A stretch of DNA of 64,000 bases, from NCBI RefSeq assembly GCF_001547525.1, contig NZ_CM003768.1, forward strand, positions 682,001 to 746,000, given 5' to 3'. A program made the position numbers and the translations under genes. This stretch comes from Burkholderia anthina (GTDB taxonomy: Bacteria; Pseudomonadota; Gammaproteobacteria; Burkholderiales; Burkholderiaceae). The notes under the pieces are model-generated. The model searched no databases, had not been told where the DNA came from, and was given only the letters and a program-made list of their open reading frames with translations. Shown here in pieces: positions 9,997 through 18,380 of the stretch (position 1 is its first letter; each line of letters opens with the position of its first letter).

Positions 9997-10614
9997 CAGC
10001 ACGCTCCGTTCGGGACGACGCGGCACGACGCGCTGCGCGGGCTGGCGGGCGTGGTGGCGAGGACGGACGGGAGCGGGGCAGGCCGGCGGCACGGCTGATG
10101 CCATGCGGGGGCCGCGGACCGGCGTGCGCGAACGGCGCCGCCGGACGCGCGGACGCCATGAGGGTGACGGATGCGGATGGTTTGCGTTGTCATGATGAAT
10201 CCAGTCGACATTGCGGATCGGGCGCGCGTTACGCAGGCAGCGGTGGGACCGCCTGGCCTCGCGCACGTAGATCGCCATCCAGCCCCGAAGATAGCATCGC
10301 CACGCGGCGGGAACATGGCCGGGCGGTGATCCGGGGTATCAGGCGGCGATCATGTCGATCATAGGCCCGCCGCGCCGGATCGGGGTGCCGATGCATGCGC
10401 ATCGGGCCGAAACGCACGTGTGACGGGGCGAGGCGCGGCGATCGCGCGACGCGCCGCCGGCCCGGACATCCGGGCGGCGGCGGGGTAGGTGTTTACGCGC
10501 GACGACGGGGCGGGGCCGGCGCACGCATCGGCCGGCGCCCGGTGGCGACTCGCCGGCGGCGCGCGCCCCATTCGGTCCGGCCGCGCATGCTGTCGGCCGG
10601 CAACGCGGGCTCGG
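9997..10614. other. 618-bp non-coding stretch between dsbB and xdhC
   Basis: No reading frame here has a protein I recognise. The open frames are Arg-rich, overlap each other and lack ribosome sites. It should hold the promoter of the xdhC group on the minus strand, but I cannot point to convincing -35 and -10 boxes. No terminator-like hairpin with a T-run was seen after dsbB. Confidence 0.5.
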
Positions 10615-11127
10615 TCAGCCCGCGAGCTTGCGGCGATGGCGCCAGAGGCTCGCGACGACCGCGATCAGGATCGCGGCGAAGCCGATCAGCGCCCAGCCGG
10701 GCAGCAGGATGCCCAAGATCGGCGGGTAGACGGTCTCGCACAGCCCGGCGACCTTGAACATGCCGGGGAACCACTGCGCGGGCGGCAGGCTGTCGACGAT
10801 CGGCTGCAGCGTGTCGAAGCCGCAACTGAAGCCCGGATTCATCTGAATCGACAGGTGCCGCGCGGCCGTGCCGACACCGCCGGCCGCGGCGATCGCGATC
10901 AGCAGCTCGAGCACCCAGACGCCGCGCCAGTTGCGGATCCCGGCGGCCAGGAACGCGAAGATCCCGATCGCGCAGAAGAAGTAGCGCTGGATGATGCACA
11001 GCGGGCACGGGTCTTCGTTCTTCACGTACTGCAGGTACAGCGCACCGGCCAGCAGCGCGATGCACACCCATCCGAGCAGCATCAGCAGGTGGCGTTCGCG
11101 GCGTAGTGCAAGCGTGTAGTCGTTCAT
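10615..11127 (-). CDS. dsbB: disulfide bond formation protein B
   Basis: 170 residues from the ATG at 11127 ([20 protein letters not shown]). An inner-membrane quinone reductase that reoxidises DsbA. Four membrane helices are evident (about 13-30, 43-60, 67-85, 138-160). The first periplasmic loop carries the redox pair in [11 protein letters not shown] and the second has the other pair in FSCGFD and GLCETV, so both essential Cys pairs are present. Divergently no neighbour; upstream on the same strand is the amidase gene, separated by a GC-rich hairpin. A TAAAAT at 11172-11177 (minus) may be its -10 box. Confidence 0.95.
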   Translation of the reverse strand: MNDYTLALRRERHLLMLLGWVCIALLAGALYLQYVKNEDPCPLCIIQRYFFCAIGIFAFLAAGIRNWRGVWVLELLIAIAAAGGVGTAARHLSIQMNPGFSCGFDTLQPIVDSLPPAQWFPGMFKVAGLCETVYPPILGILLPGWALIGFAAILIAVVASLWRHRRKLAG

Positions 11128-11263
11128 GTCGGCGGGGTTCCTCGTCGGTCGGTCCGGAAAACAATCGCGCGATTTTAGCGCGAACGGTCTGGCACGAAAC
11201 TGACAGCGCGCGTGCGGCAACCTGCCGCACCGCGCGCGTTGCCCGCCGGCGGCTGACCGGCGG

Positions 11264-12640
11264 TCAGCGAATCGTGTTCAACACGGCCTCGACCGATTGG
11301 CCGATCGCCAGCAGCGCGTCGTCGCGATGCGGCGCCGCCGCGAGCATCAGGCCGACCGGCGCCGCGTCGCGCGCGTGGCACGGCAGCGACAGCCCGCACG
11401 CATCGAGGAAGTTGAACGCGCTCGGGTTGCGCAGGAGCAGCGCGTTGGTGCGCGTGAACGCGTCGTCGTCCGTTTCGAGGTCGGCGATGCGCGGTGGCAC
11501 GACGGGCACCGTCGGCGCGACGAGCGCATCGAAGCGCGCCCAGACCGTGTGCGCGGCTTCGTCGAGCATCGCGGCGCGCGCGGCGAGCAGGTCGAGATAG
11601 TCGGCCGCGCTCGCGGGCTCGCCCTTCAGGATCCGCGTCAGCACGCGCGGGTCGTACTGGTCGCGATGCCTGGCGAGCAGCGGTCGATGCCATGCGTACG
11701 CCTCGATCGGCGAGAAGCCGAAACGGTTGATCTCCGGCAGCCGGTCGAGCGCGGGGAAGCGCACTTCGGTGACGATCGCGCCGGCCGCTTCGAGATGCTT
11801 GAGCGCGGTGTCGAGCGCGGCCGCGACGTCGGCATCGACGCCGTCCGTCACGTAGTTCGTCAGCACGCCGAGCCGTACGCCTTCGAGCGGCCGGGCGGCC
11901 GGCACGTGCGGCTCGAGCCCCGCGAGCATCCGGTCGACGAGCGCGCAGCACGCGACCGTCAGCCCGATCGGGCCGAACGAGTCGAGCGTCGTCGACAGCG
12001 GCACGCCGCCTTGCGTCGGGATCCGGCTCGCGGTCGGCTTGAAGCCCGTCAGCCCGCACAGCGCGGCCGGAATGCGGATCGAGCCGCCGGTGTCGGTGCC
12101 GAGCGCGACGGCGGCCATTCCGTCGGCGACCGACGCGGCCGCGCCCGACGACGAGCCGCCCGAAATTCGCGCATCGCCCGGCACGTCGCGGCGGTACGGC
12201 GAGCGCGGGTTGCCGAAGTGCGGATTCAGCCCGAGCCCCGAGAACGCGAACTCGCTCATGTTGGTGCGGCCGACCAGCACCGCGCCCGCGCGCCTGAGCT
12301 GCGCGACGGCGACCGCATCGGTGCGCGCGGCCGGCGCGCCGTCGAGCACGCGGGACCCCGCGCGCGTGACCTGGCCCGCGACGTCGAACAGGTCCTTGAT
12401 CGACACGGGGATGCCCGCGAGCGGCGACAGCACGGTGCCCGCGGCGCGCAGCCGGTCGTGCGCGTCGGCGGCCGCGCGTGCGTTGTCGGCATCGACTTCG
12501 GTGAAGACGACGGCGCCCTGGCCCGACCGATCGGCGATCCGGTCGAGTGCGGCGTCGACGAGCGCGCGGCTCGTGGTCCGGCCGCCGGCGAGGTCGGCGG
12601 CGAGCTGGGCGAGCGGGGGGAACGGCGTGAAAGTGGTCAT
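11264..12640 (-). CDS. amidase-signature family hydrolase
   Basis: 458 residues. The Ser-cisSer-Lys triad of the amidase signature family is visible: Lys in [10 protein letters not shown] (near 83), cis-Ser in [11 protein letters not shown] (near 160) and nucleophile Ser in [15 protein letters not shown] (near 182). It is too short and without partners for GatA, so it is a general amidase acting on an unknown amide. Six bp separate its ATG from the stop of a GntR-type regulator gene, so the two form an operon and the regulator probably controls it. Cytoplasmic; no signal peptide. Confidence 0.9.
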   Translation of the reverse strand: MTTFTPFPPLAQLAADLAGGRTTSRALVDAALDRIADRSGQGAVVFTEVDADNARAAADAHDRLRAAGTVLSPLAGIPVSIKDLFDVAGQVTRAGSRVLDGAPAARTDAVAVAQLRRAGAVLVGRTNMSEFAFSGLGLNPHFGNPRSPYRRDVPGDARISGGSSSGAAASVADGMAAVALGTDTGGSIRIPAALCGLTGFKPTASRIPTQGGVPLSTTLDSFGPIGLTVACCALVDRMLAGLEPHVPAARPLEGVRLGVLTNYVTDGVDADVAAALDTALKHLEAAGAIVTEVRFPALDRLPEINRFGFSPIEAYAWHRPLLARHRDQYDPRVLTRILKGEPASAADYLDLLAARAAMLDEAAHTVWARFDALVAPTVPVVPPRIADLETDDDAFTRTNALLLRNPSAFNFLDACGLSLPCHARDAAPVGLMLAAAPHRDDALLAIGQSVEAVLNTIR

Positions 12641-12646
12641 GGCGGC

Positions 12647-13327
12647 TCAGGGGCGAAGATGTTGAACAAGCGTGGAGCGGAACGAATCGATATGGCTTTC
12701 GACGGCTGCGCGCGCGCCGGCGGCGTCGCGTGCGGACAGCCGGTCGAACAGCGCGCGGTGCTCGTGCTGGACGTCGGCGAGATGGTGCGGTTCGGACAGC
12801 GTGACGAACCAGAAGCGCAGCGAGCGCTCGTGCAGCGCGCGCAGGATGTCGGCCAGCACCGCGTTGCGCGCGGCCGCGGCGATCGTCTGATGAAACGCGC
12901 GGTCGAGCTCCATCATGCCCTCGACGTCGTGTGCGTCGACGCAGGCCTGCCCGTCGTCGAGCAGCGCGGCCAGGCGCGCGAGATCGTCGGGCGTCGCATG
13001 GCGCGCGGCGAGTTCGACGCAGTGCGCTTCGTTGATGCGCCGCACGTCGATGACGGCGACGATGTCGTCGAGCGACAGCGGCTGCACCATCAGGCCCTTG
13101 CGCGGCATCACCGACAGCAGCCCCTCGAGCACGAGCCGATGCACGGCCTGGTGTACCGGTGTGCGGCCGATTCCCGTCCGCGCGACGAGCTCGGCTTCGT
13201 TGAGCGCGGCGCCGGGTTTCAGACGCATCGTGACGATGTCGCGCTGGATCAGCGCGTACGCGCGGTCGGCGAGACTCGCCGGGGACGCGGCGGGGCGGTC
13301 GCGGGTGACGTCGGTCAGGGCGCTCAT
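12647..13327 (-). CDS. GntR-family (FCD/FadR-type) transcriptional regulator
   Basis: 226 residues. An N-terminal winged helix (about 18-80: LADRAYALIQRDIV, then GIGRTPVHQAVHRLVLEGLL) is joined to an all-helical FCD ligand domain with the metal-binding His/Asp pattern (DRAFH near 143, HRALF near 192, ESHID near 212). This subfamily usually senses carboxylic acids. It sits upstream of and nearly touching the amidase gene, so it likely governs amide or carboxylate use. A perfect palindrome at 13409-13422 in its upstream region is a likely operator for self-control. Confidence 0.93.
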   Translation of the reverse strand: MSALTDVTRDRPAASPASLADRAYALIQRDIVTMRLKPGAALNEAELVARTGIGRTPVHQAVHRLVLEGLLSVMPRKGLMVQPLSLDDIVAVIDVRRINEAHCVELAARHATPDDLARLAALLDDGQACVDAHDVEGMMELDRAFHQTIAAAARNAVLADILRALHERSLRFWFVTLSEPHHLADVQHEHRALFDRLSARDAAGARAAVESHIDSFRSTLVQHLRP

Positions 13328-13408
13328 ATGGGGTTCGGCACCGGGGCCGGAAGGCGCGCGATCATGACGCGGCGGGCTCGGGAAGCGTGGGCGATCTCTG
13401 GATATTAT

Positions 13409-13422
13409 TGTGATATATCACA
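13409..13422. promoter_or_regulatory. perfect palindrome TGTGATATATCACA, candidate GntR operator
   Basis: A 14-bp perfect palindrome lying 82 bp before the GntR start and 193 bp before the divergent hydrolase gene. It is AT-rich in a GC-rich region. FCD-type GntR proteins bind short palindromes of this size near their own promoters; the assignment is by position only. Confidence 0.5.
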
Positions 13423-13614
13423 GGTGTCCAGCCCAGGAGCGGCATGGGCAGCGGGGGCCGGGTGCGCGAACGGGGCCGCATGTCGCCGCGGCGGCGCTGC
13501 CACCGACTTGCAACAATATCGACAGGATGTTGCAGGTTTGCCGCGTGATCGTGCACTGAAGCATAATGAATCCTCGTCTATTCATACGCGTGAGCGACGT
13601 ACCAGACCATCGTC

Positions 13615-14796
13615 ATGAGCGAAAACACGCCTTCCCCGGCCGGTCTGCCCGGCACCTTTTCCGCTTCTTCCGATTCCCCCCGTCCCGATCCGGCGAAAAC
13701 GCACGATGCGCAGGCCGCCGTGCAGAACGCCGCCGACGACGGCGCGTCGCCCGTGACGGCCGCATCCGAGCCCGGTGCACCCGGCGCGGCGGGCGCGACC
13801 GGGGATGGCGCCGCCACGGCCGCGCCGCCGAAGCCGGGTGCGCCGCCGCCCGGATTCGGCGCGCAGCCCGATTTCGACACGCCGCGGCCGCCGCCCGCGA
13901 ACGCGCAGAATGCGCCGCCGGCCTACCTGAAGCAGAGCGACACGCCGTGGTCGGTATTCGGCCGGATCGTCGCGGCGCGCGCGCGGCGGCTGTTCGACCG
14001 CGCCGGCCAGCGCATCACGCAGCGCACGCTTCGCATCGGCGTGTCGGCGCGGATCTTCCATCCGGAGCCGGGCGCGAAGGGGCTGCGCGGCAAGACGCTG
14101 CAGTATCTCGAGGAATCGATCGCCCACTGGGTGATGTCGCGCGACGTGCTCGTGTTCATGATTCCGACCGTCGGCCATCAAGGCATGATCCATCCGAGCA
14201 ACATTCGCCTGCGCGACTACGCGAAGCATCTCGACGGCCTGCTGCTGCAAGGCGGCGCCGACGTGTCGCCGCAGACCTACGCGGCGTCGGATGCGCGACC
14301 CGAATGGCCGGGCGATCGCGTGCGCGACATGTACGAGCTCGAGCTGCTGCACGAATTCGTCGAGTCCGGCAAACCCGTGCTCGGCGTGTGTCGCGGCTGC
14401 CAGTTGATCAACGTCGCGTTCGGCGGTTCGCTGTACCAGGACATCGCCACCGACGTGCCGACCGCCCATGCGCACGTGAGCGAGCATTACGACCAGCACC
14501 GTCACGCGATCCGTTTTCCCGACACGTCGACGCTCGCGAGCATGTTCCCGGGGCGCAGCGAAGCGATCGTCAACTCGATTCACCATCAGGCGATCCGCGA
14601 TCTCGGCCGCGATCTGAACATCGAAGCCGTGTCGGCCGGCGACGGGATCATCGAAGGCATTCGCCATCGGCGTTCGCCGTTCGTCGTCGGCGTGCAGTGG
14701 CATCCGGAGTTCCATCGCGCGGGCGGCTCGGAGCTGCTCGACTGCACGCCGCTGCTCGATGCATTTCTGCGCGCGGCGCGCGAAACGCGCCTGTAG
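13615..14796 (+). CDS. gamma-glutamyl-gamma-aminobutyrate hydrolase family (peptidase C26)
   Basis: 393 residues. The C-terminal two thirds (about 140-390) is a class I glutamine-amidotransferase-like domain with nucleophile Cys in GVCRGCQLINVAFGG (near 261) and the His-Glu pair in GVQWHPEFHRAG (near 364), as in PuuD. The first 110 residues are a low-complexity Ala/Pro/Gly-rich segment not found in the short PuuD proteins, with no signal peptide. It probably cleaves gamma-glutamyl amides (polyamine or GABA route), though no puu or spu gene is adjacent. Start chosen at the first ATG; the ribosome site is weak, so a later start cannot be excluded. Confidence 0.88.
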   Translation: MSENTPSPAGLPGTFSASSDSPRPDPAKTHDAQAAVQNAADDGASPVTAASEPGAPGAAGATGDGAATAAPPKPGAPPPGFGAQPDFDTPRPPPANAQNAPPAYLKQSDTPWSVFGRIVAARARRLFDRAGQRITQRTLRIGVSARIFHPEPGAKGLRGKTLQYLEESIAHWVMSRDVLVFMIPTVGHQGMIHPSNIRLRDYAKHLDGLLLQGGADVSPQTYAASDARPEWPGDRVRDMYELELLHEFVESGKPVLGVCRGCQLINVAFGGSLYQDIATDVPTAHAHVSEHYDQHRHAIRFPDTSTLASMFPGRSEAIVNSIHHQAIRDLGRDLNIEAVSAGDGIIEGIRHRRSPFVVGVQWHPEFHRAGGSELLDCTPLLDAFLRAARETRL

Positions 14797-14911
14797 CACG
14801 CCGTATTTTTCGTGTTGAACGCAGGCCGGCCGCATCCCGATAAATTCGAGATGCGGCCGTTTCGTTTTGAACGATAATCGCGAGTTCCGATTCGTTCGCC
14901 GGAGTCTGACG

Positions 14912-15610
14912 TTGGCTTTCCGAAACTTTTCCCCTGCACGATGCGCAACGTGGATCGTTGCACTGGCTGCCTGCGCGCAAGCGGGCGCGGCCTGGTCCGC
15001 CGACGCGACCGCCCCCGCTGCCGGTACGCGTCCGGCGGTCACGAGCCTGAGCGGCGGCGCGTCGCCCGCGGCATCGGCCACGGCCGCGACGGACGTCGCC
15101 GCGCAAGGCAACGTTGCCGAGCTGACGCAGATGCTGCACGACGGCCGGATCGTCGAGATGCGTACGACGTACAACGGCAGCTACGGCGCGAGCCTGATGT
15201 TCGATCCGCGCGAGATGACGTATTACGTCGCGCTGTTCCAGGACAAGAATCTGTGGCGCGTGATCCGTTCGCAGGACAAGAATCGCGCGGAGATGGTGTA
15301 TGCGAACTTCGTCCAGCAGACGGCGCAACTCGCCGATATCGAGATCCGCCGGACCGAGCTGCAGGCGCAGAAGGCATTTCTCGAACGCGTGATCGCGCTG
15401 CAGGCGAATCGTGCGCAGCAACTGCAGGCCGACCTGAGCGTCGCGCGCAGCCAGCAGGCCGAAGTCGCGCAGCGGCAGAAGGCGGCGCAGGAGCAGGCGC
15501 AGGCGCTGCAGGTCGAGAAGCGGGCGGCGCAGTTGCAGTTGCGCGATCTGCAGGAGCAGGTGCGGCAACTCGAGAAGCAGACCGAGACGGGGTTGCCCGT
15601 GCACAAATAA
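14912..15610 (+). CDS. exported coiled-coil protein, DUF2968-like
   Basis: About 232 residues from a TTG at 14912, preceded by CCGGAG at 14899-14904. The frame also allows a TTG at 14867. The chosen start gives a clean signal peptide (hydrophobic WIVALAACAQAGAAWSA, cleavage before DATAP). The middle has a conserved-looking block (LTQMLHDGRIVEMRTTYNGS, residues about 68-87), and the last 100 residues are a Gln/Ala/Glu-rich coiled coil. It resembles what I remember of DUF2968 proteins of Burkholderia; function unknown, periplasmic location inferred. A strong terminator follows. Confidence 0.8.
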   Translation: MAFRNFSPARCATWIVALAACAQAGAAWSADATAPAAGTRPAVTSLSGGASPAASATAATDVAAQGNVAELTQMLHDGRIVEMRTTYNGSYGASLMFDPREMTYYVALFQDKNLWRVIRSQDKNRAEMVYANFVQQTAQLADIEIRRTELQAQKAFLERVIALQANRAQQLQADLSVARSQQAEVAQRQKAAQEQAQALQVEKRAAQLQLRDLQEQVRQLEKQTETGLPVHK

Positions 15611-15642
15611 CGATCCGTCGAGCGGACGGAGCGAGACGAGCG

Positions 15643-15676
15643 AAAACCCGGCGAAGCGATCTTCGCCGGGTTTTTT
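15643..15676 (+). terminator. bidirectional intrinsic terminator
   Basis: A 14-bp perfect stem (15643-15656 with 15661-15674), CGAT loop, and six T residues. The A-rich left flank lets it also end the convergent minus-strand gene at 15689. Confidence 0.88.
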
Positions 15677-15688
15677 ATTGCGCGGGCA

Positions 15689-16645
15689 TCAATGCGCGAA
15701 CGCGTCCGGCACGTCGGTCACGCGGCGGTGCGACAGTTGCGACGTCCAGTGGAAACCGGCCGCGCGCGGGTGCGTCGGGCGGGCCGGCTGCGTGGCGCGC
15801 AGCGCGTTCGCCATGGCGATCAACGTGGCAGGCTCGTCGAGCGCGTCGCGCGTATCGCGCGTGTCTGCCTCGTGCGGCGGTGGGGCGCGCCGAACGTGCG
15901 TGCCGGTGTTGGTGGCGTCGCGCTGAATCGGCGAATGCGCAGCCAGCCGTGGCACGGCCGGTGTGCGGGGCGGCGCTTCCGTCGAGCGCTGGCCGGCTGC
16001 CGGACGTGGCGAGGCAGGAGCGGCATGCCGCACGTCGGGCGTTGCTGGCGGGTGAAGCGATGCGGGGCTGCGTGCGACGCGGTGCATGGCTGGCGGCGAG
16101 ATCATCGTATGCGCGCCAGGCGTCGTTACGTTGCGTTGCGGCTTGGCGTTCGTCGACGTGACCGGTTCAGCTGCGGCGACATGTGTGGTGTCGGTCGATG
16201 TCGGGACGTGAGCGGGCGCGCCGCCGGCGGCTTGAATCGCGTATGCGGGACCGGAATCCGCAGGCGGCTCGTGCGCGCCGATCAACCAGCCGATGATGCC
16301 GAGCGCGCCGATGCTCCAGCAGACGGCGTATCGCGCGCGCCGATCGCGAGGCGGGCGCACGGAACGGCGCAAGTACCGACCGGCGCCAGCCGCCGGCGTG
16401 ACGGGCAATCCGGCCGAAGCGGGCAGTGCCGCCGCCACCGGCAGCGGCTGCCATCGGCACGCGCTGTGCGGCCGGTCGATATCGATGCAGGATGTCGTCA
16501 GTGTCGCGAGGCAGTGGCTGCCGGGCCGTGCGCCGGACGCACCGAGGAACCGCCATTCGCGGCCGAACGGCGGGACGTGATCGAGCGGAGTGGCGCGAGG
16601 GCGGGCGAGCGCGCCTTCGACCGGGACGAGGGGCGATGGGGTCAT
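15689..16645 (-). CDS. unrecognised single-pass membrane protein, Pro/Ala/Thr-rich
   Basis: 318 residues from the ATG at 16645. I do not recognise a family. The N-terminal 130 residues are probably cytoplasmic. One membrane helix follows (YAVCWSIGALGIIGWLIGA, about 128-146). The remaining 170 residues are low-complexity, rich in Pro, Ala, Thr, His and Arg (HVPTSTDTTHVAAAEP, HPPATPDVRHAAPASPRP). The other frames over the region are Arg-rich shadows, and the gene ends properly against the shared terminator at 15643. The ribosome site is poor, so the start is uncertain. Confidence 0.6.
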   Translation of the reverse strand: MTPSPLVPVEGALARPRATPLDHVPPFGREWRFLGASGARPGSHCLATLTTSCIDIDRPHSACRWQPLPVAAALPASAGLPVTPAAGAGRYLRRSVRPPRDRRARYAVCWSIGALGIIGWLIGAHEPPADSGPAYAIQAAGGAPAHVPTSTDTTHVAAAEPVTSTNAKPQRNVTTPGAHTMISPPAMHRVARSPASLHPPATPDVRHAAPASPRPAAGQRSTEAPPRTPAVPRLAAHSPIQRDATNTGTHVRRAPPPHEADTRDTRDALDEPATLIAMANALRATQPARPTHPRAAGFHWTSQLSHRRVTDVPDAFAH

Positions 16646-16996
16646 GAGAGCGGTACGCCGTGCGACACAGGCCCGTGCCGACGCGGCGCGGAAACGTCGT
16701 CGCAAATCTTGCCATTGTGGTCAGCCGGCGCGGGCCGGTCGATCAGATCGATCTGATTCTTGTGCCCGTTTCGGGGCGACTTGTACGAGGCGGACGCCGT
16801 GACGGCCGTGATGGGGCACCACAAGGCAAATGTCGGCTTGACGTGGCATGATGCGCGAATCTTGCTGGCGGCGCGCCGTTACGCGCCGCGCCGCCGGCGG
16901 GCAGCGATGCCCGTGTGCGCGTGCCAACGCTGCGCGCCGCGCATCGTCGGTTTCATGCGGCGCGGTATTCGCGCCATCCGAGCTTAGCGAGAAAAC
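16646..16996. promoter_or_regulatory. divergent intergenic region with a 16-bp perfect palindrome
   Basis: 351 bp between the minus-strand membrane protein and the plus-strand symporter. It holds ATCAGATCGATCTGAT at 16742-16757, a perfect palindrome, which is a candidate operator for one or both genes. I could not place a convincing promoter. Confidence 0.4.
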
Positions 16997-18292
16997 ATGT
17001 CCACAGCATCGCCTGCCATCGCGCAGGAATCGAAAGTCCGCACCGTCTTCCGCGTCGTCAGCGGCAACTTCCTCGAAATGTACGACTTCATGGTCTACGG
17101 GTATTACGCGTCGGCCATCGCGAAAACGTACTTTCCGAGCGGCAACGCGTTCGCGTCGCTGATGCTGTCGCTGTCGGTATTCGGCGCGGGCTTCCTGATG
17201 CGGCCGGTCGGCGCGATCGTGCTCGGCGCATACATCGACCATCACGGCCGCCGCAAGGGGTTGATCCTGACGCTCGGGCTGATGGCGATCGGCACGCTCA
17301 CGGTGGCCGCGATACCCGGCTATGCGACGATCGGTGTGCTCGCGCCGGTGCTCGTGCTGCTCGGCCGGCTGTTGCAGGGCTTCTCGGCGGGCGTCGAGCT
17401 GGGCGGCGTGTCGGTGTACCTGTCGGAGATCGCGACGAAGGGCCACAAGGGGTTCTATACGTCGTGGCAGTCGGGTAGCCAGCAGGTGGCCGTCGTGTTC
17501 GCCGCGTTCGTCGGCGTCGTGCTGAACCGCGCGCTGCCGGTCGAGGAAATGACCGCGTGGGGCTGGCGCATTCCGTTCCTGATCGGCTGCCTGATCGTGC
17601 CGTTCCTGTTCCTGATCCGCCGCTCGCTGAAGGAAACCGACGAATTCCTGGCGAAACGTCACCGCCCGACGATGGGCGAGATCATGCGCTCGATGCTCGA
17701 CAACTGGGGTATCGTGGTGGCCGGCATGGGGATGGTGATCATGACGACGGTGTCGTTCTACATGATCACCGCCTACACGCCGACCTTCGGCAAGGAAGTA
17801 CTGCACCTGTCGTCGCTCGATGCGCTCGTCGTGACAGTCTGCATCGGTATCTCGAACCTCGTGTGGCTGCCATTGTCCGGCGCGCTGTCCGACCGCGTCG
17901 GCCGCCGTCCGGTATTGATCGCGTTCACCGTGCTGACGCTGCTGACGGCTTACCCGGCGGTGCTGTGGCTCGTCGGCGATCCGTCGTTCCTGCGGCTGCT
18001 CGCGGTCGAGCTGTGGCTGTCGTTCCTGTATGCGTCGTACAACGGGGCGATGGTCGTCGCGCTGACCGAAGTGATGCCGGCCGACGTGCGCACGGCCGGC
18101 TTCTCGCTCGCGTACAGTCTGGCCACGACGATCGGCGGCTTCACGCCGGCAATCTCGACGCTGCTGATCCACGAGACGGGCAACAAGGCGGCGCCGGGGC
18201 TGTGGTTGAGCGTGGCCGCGATCTGCGGCTTGATCGCGACGCTCGTGCTGTACCGCACGGGCGAAGCGCGCAATCAGTACAAGTCGGCCTGA
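16997..18292 (+). CDS. MFS metabolite/H+ symporter, citrate or tricarballylate type
   Basis: 431 residues with twelve predicted membrane helices, belonging to the MHS branch of the major facilitator superfamily. The protein follows my recollection of Salmonella CitA closely over long stretches: [74 protein letters not shown] and [21 protein letters not shown]. This points to proton-coupled uptake of citrate or a related tricarboxylate. No tcuA/B genes or citrate lyase lie nearby, so the substrate is an inference. Inner membrane. Confidence 0.9.
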   Translation: MSTASPAIAQESKVRTVFRVVSGNFLEMYDFMVYGYYASAIAKTYFPSGNAFASLMLSLSVFGAGFLMRPVGAIVLGAYIDHHGRRKGLILTLGLMAIGTLTVAAIPGYATIGVLAPVLVLLGRLLQGFSAGVELGGVSVYLSEIATKGHKGFYTSWQSGSQQVAVVFAAFVGVVLNRALPVEEMTAWGWRIPFLIGCLIVPFLFLIRRSLKETDEFLAKRHRPTMGEIMRSMLDNWGIVVAGMGMVIMTTVSFYMITAYTPTFGKEVLHLSSLDALVVTVCIGISNLVWLPLSGALSDRVGRRPVLIAFTVLTLLTAYPAVLWLVGDPSFLRLLAVELWLSFLYASYNGAMVVALTEVMPADVRTAGFSLAYSLATTIGGFTPAISTLLIHETGNKAAPGLWLSVAAICGLIATLVLYRTGEARNQYKSA

Positions 18293-18340
18293 CGGCGGCC
18301 CGCATGTCGCGCGGCGTCGGCCGCGCATCTCATATCTCAT

Positions 18341-18376
18341 CGAAACAGGGAGCGCGATGCGCTCCCTGTTTCGTTT
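18341..18376 (+). terminator. intrinsic terminator between convergent genes
   Basis: A 15-bp perfect stem (18341-18355 with 18359-18373), GAT loop, then a short T-rich tail. It lies between the symporter stop and the end of the minus-strand TPR gene at 18381 and could serve both. Confidence 0.72.
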
Positions 18377-18380
18377 GCGG

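Noticed and set aside
10098..10364. Short frames in the gap between dsbB and xdhC
   Set aside because: Arg/Gly-rich, overlapping one another, without ribosome sites; typical chance frames at this GC content.
11206..11238. GC-rich hairpin between the amidase stop and the dsbB promoter
   Set aside because: The arms pair well but no T-run follows on either strand, so I did not call it an intrinsic terminator.
15692..16756. A 354-codon plus-strand frame over the unrecognised membrane protein
   Set aside because: Arg/Gly-rich with no membrane segment; the opposite strand has a real helix, Pro-rich tail and shared terminator.
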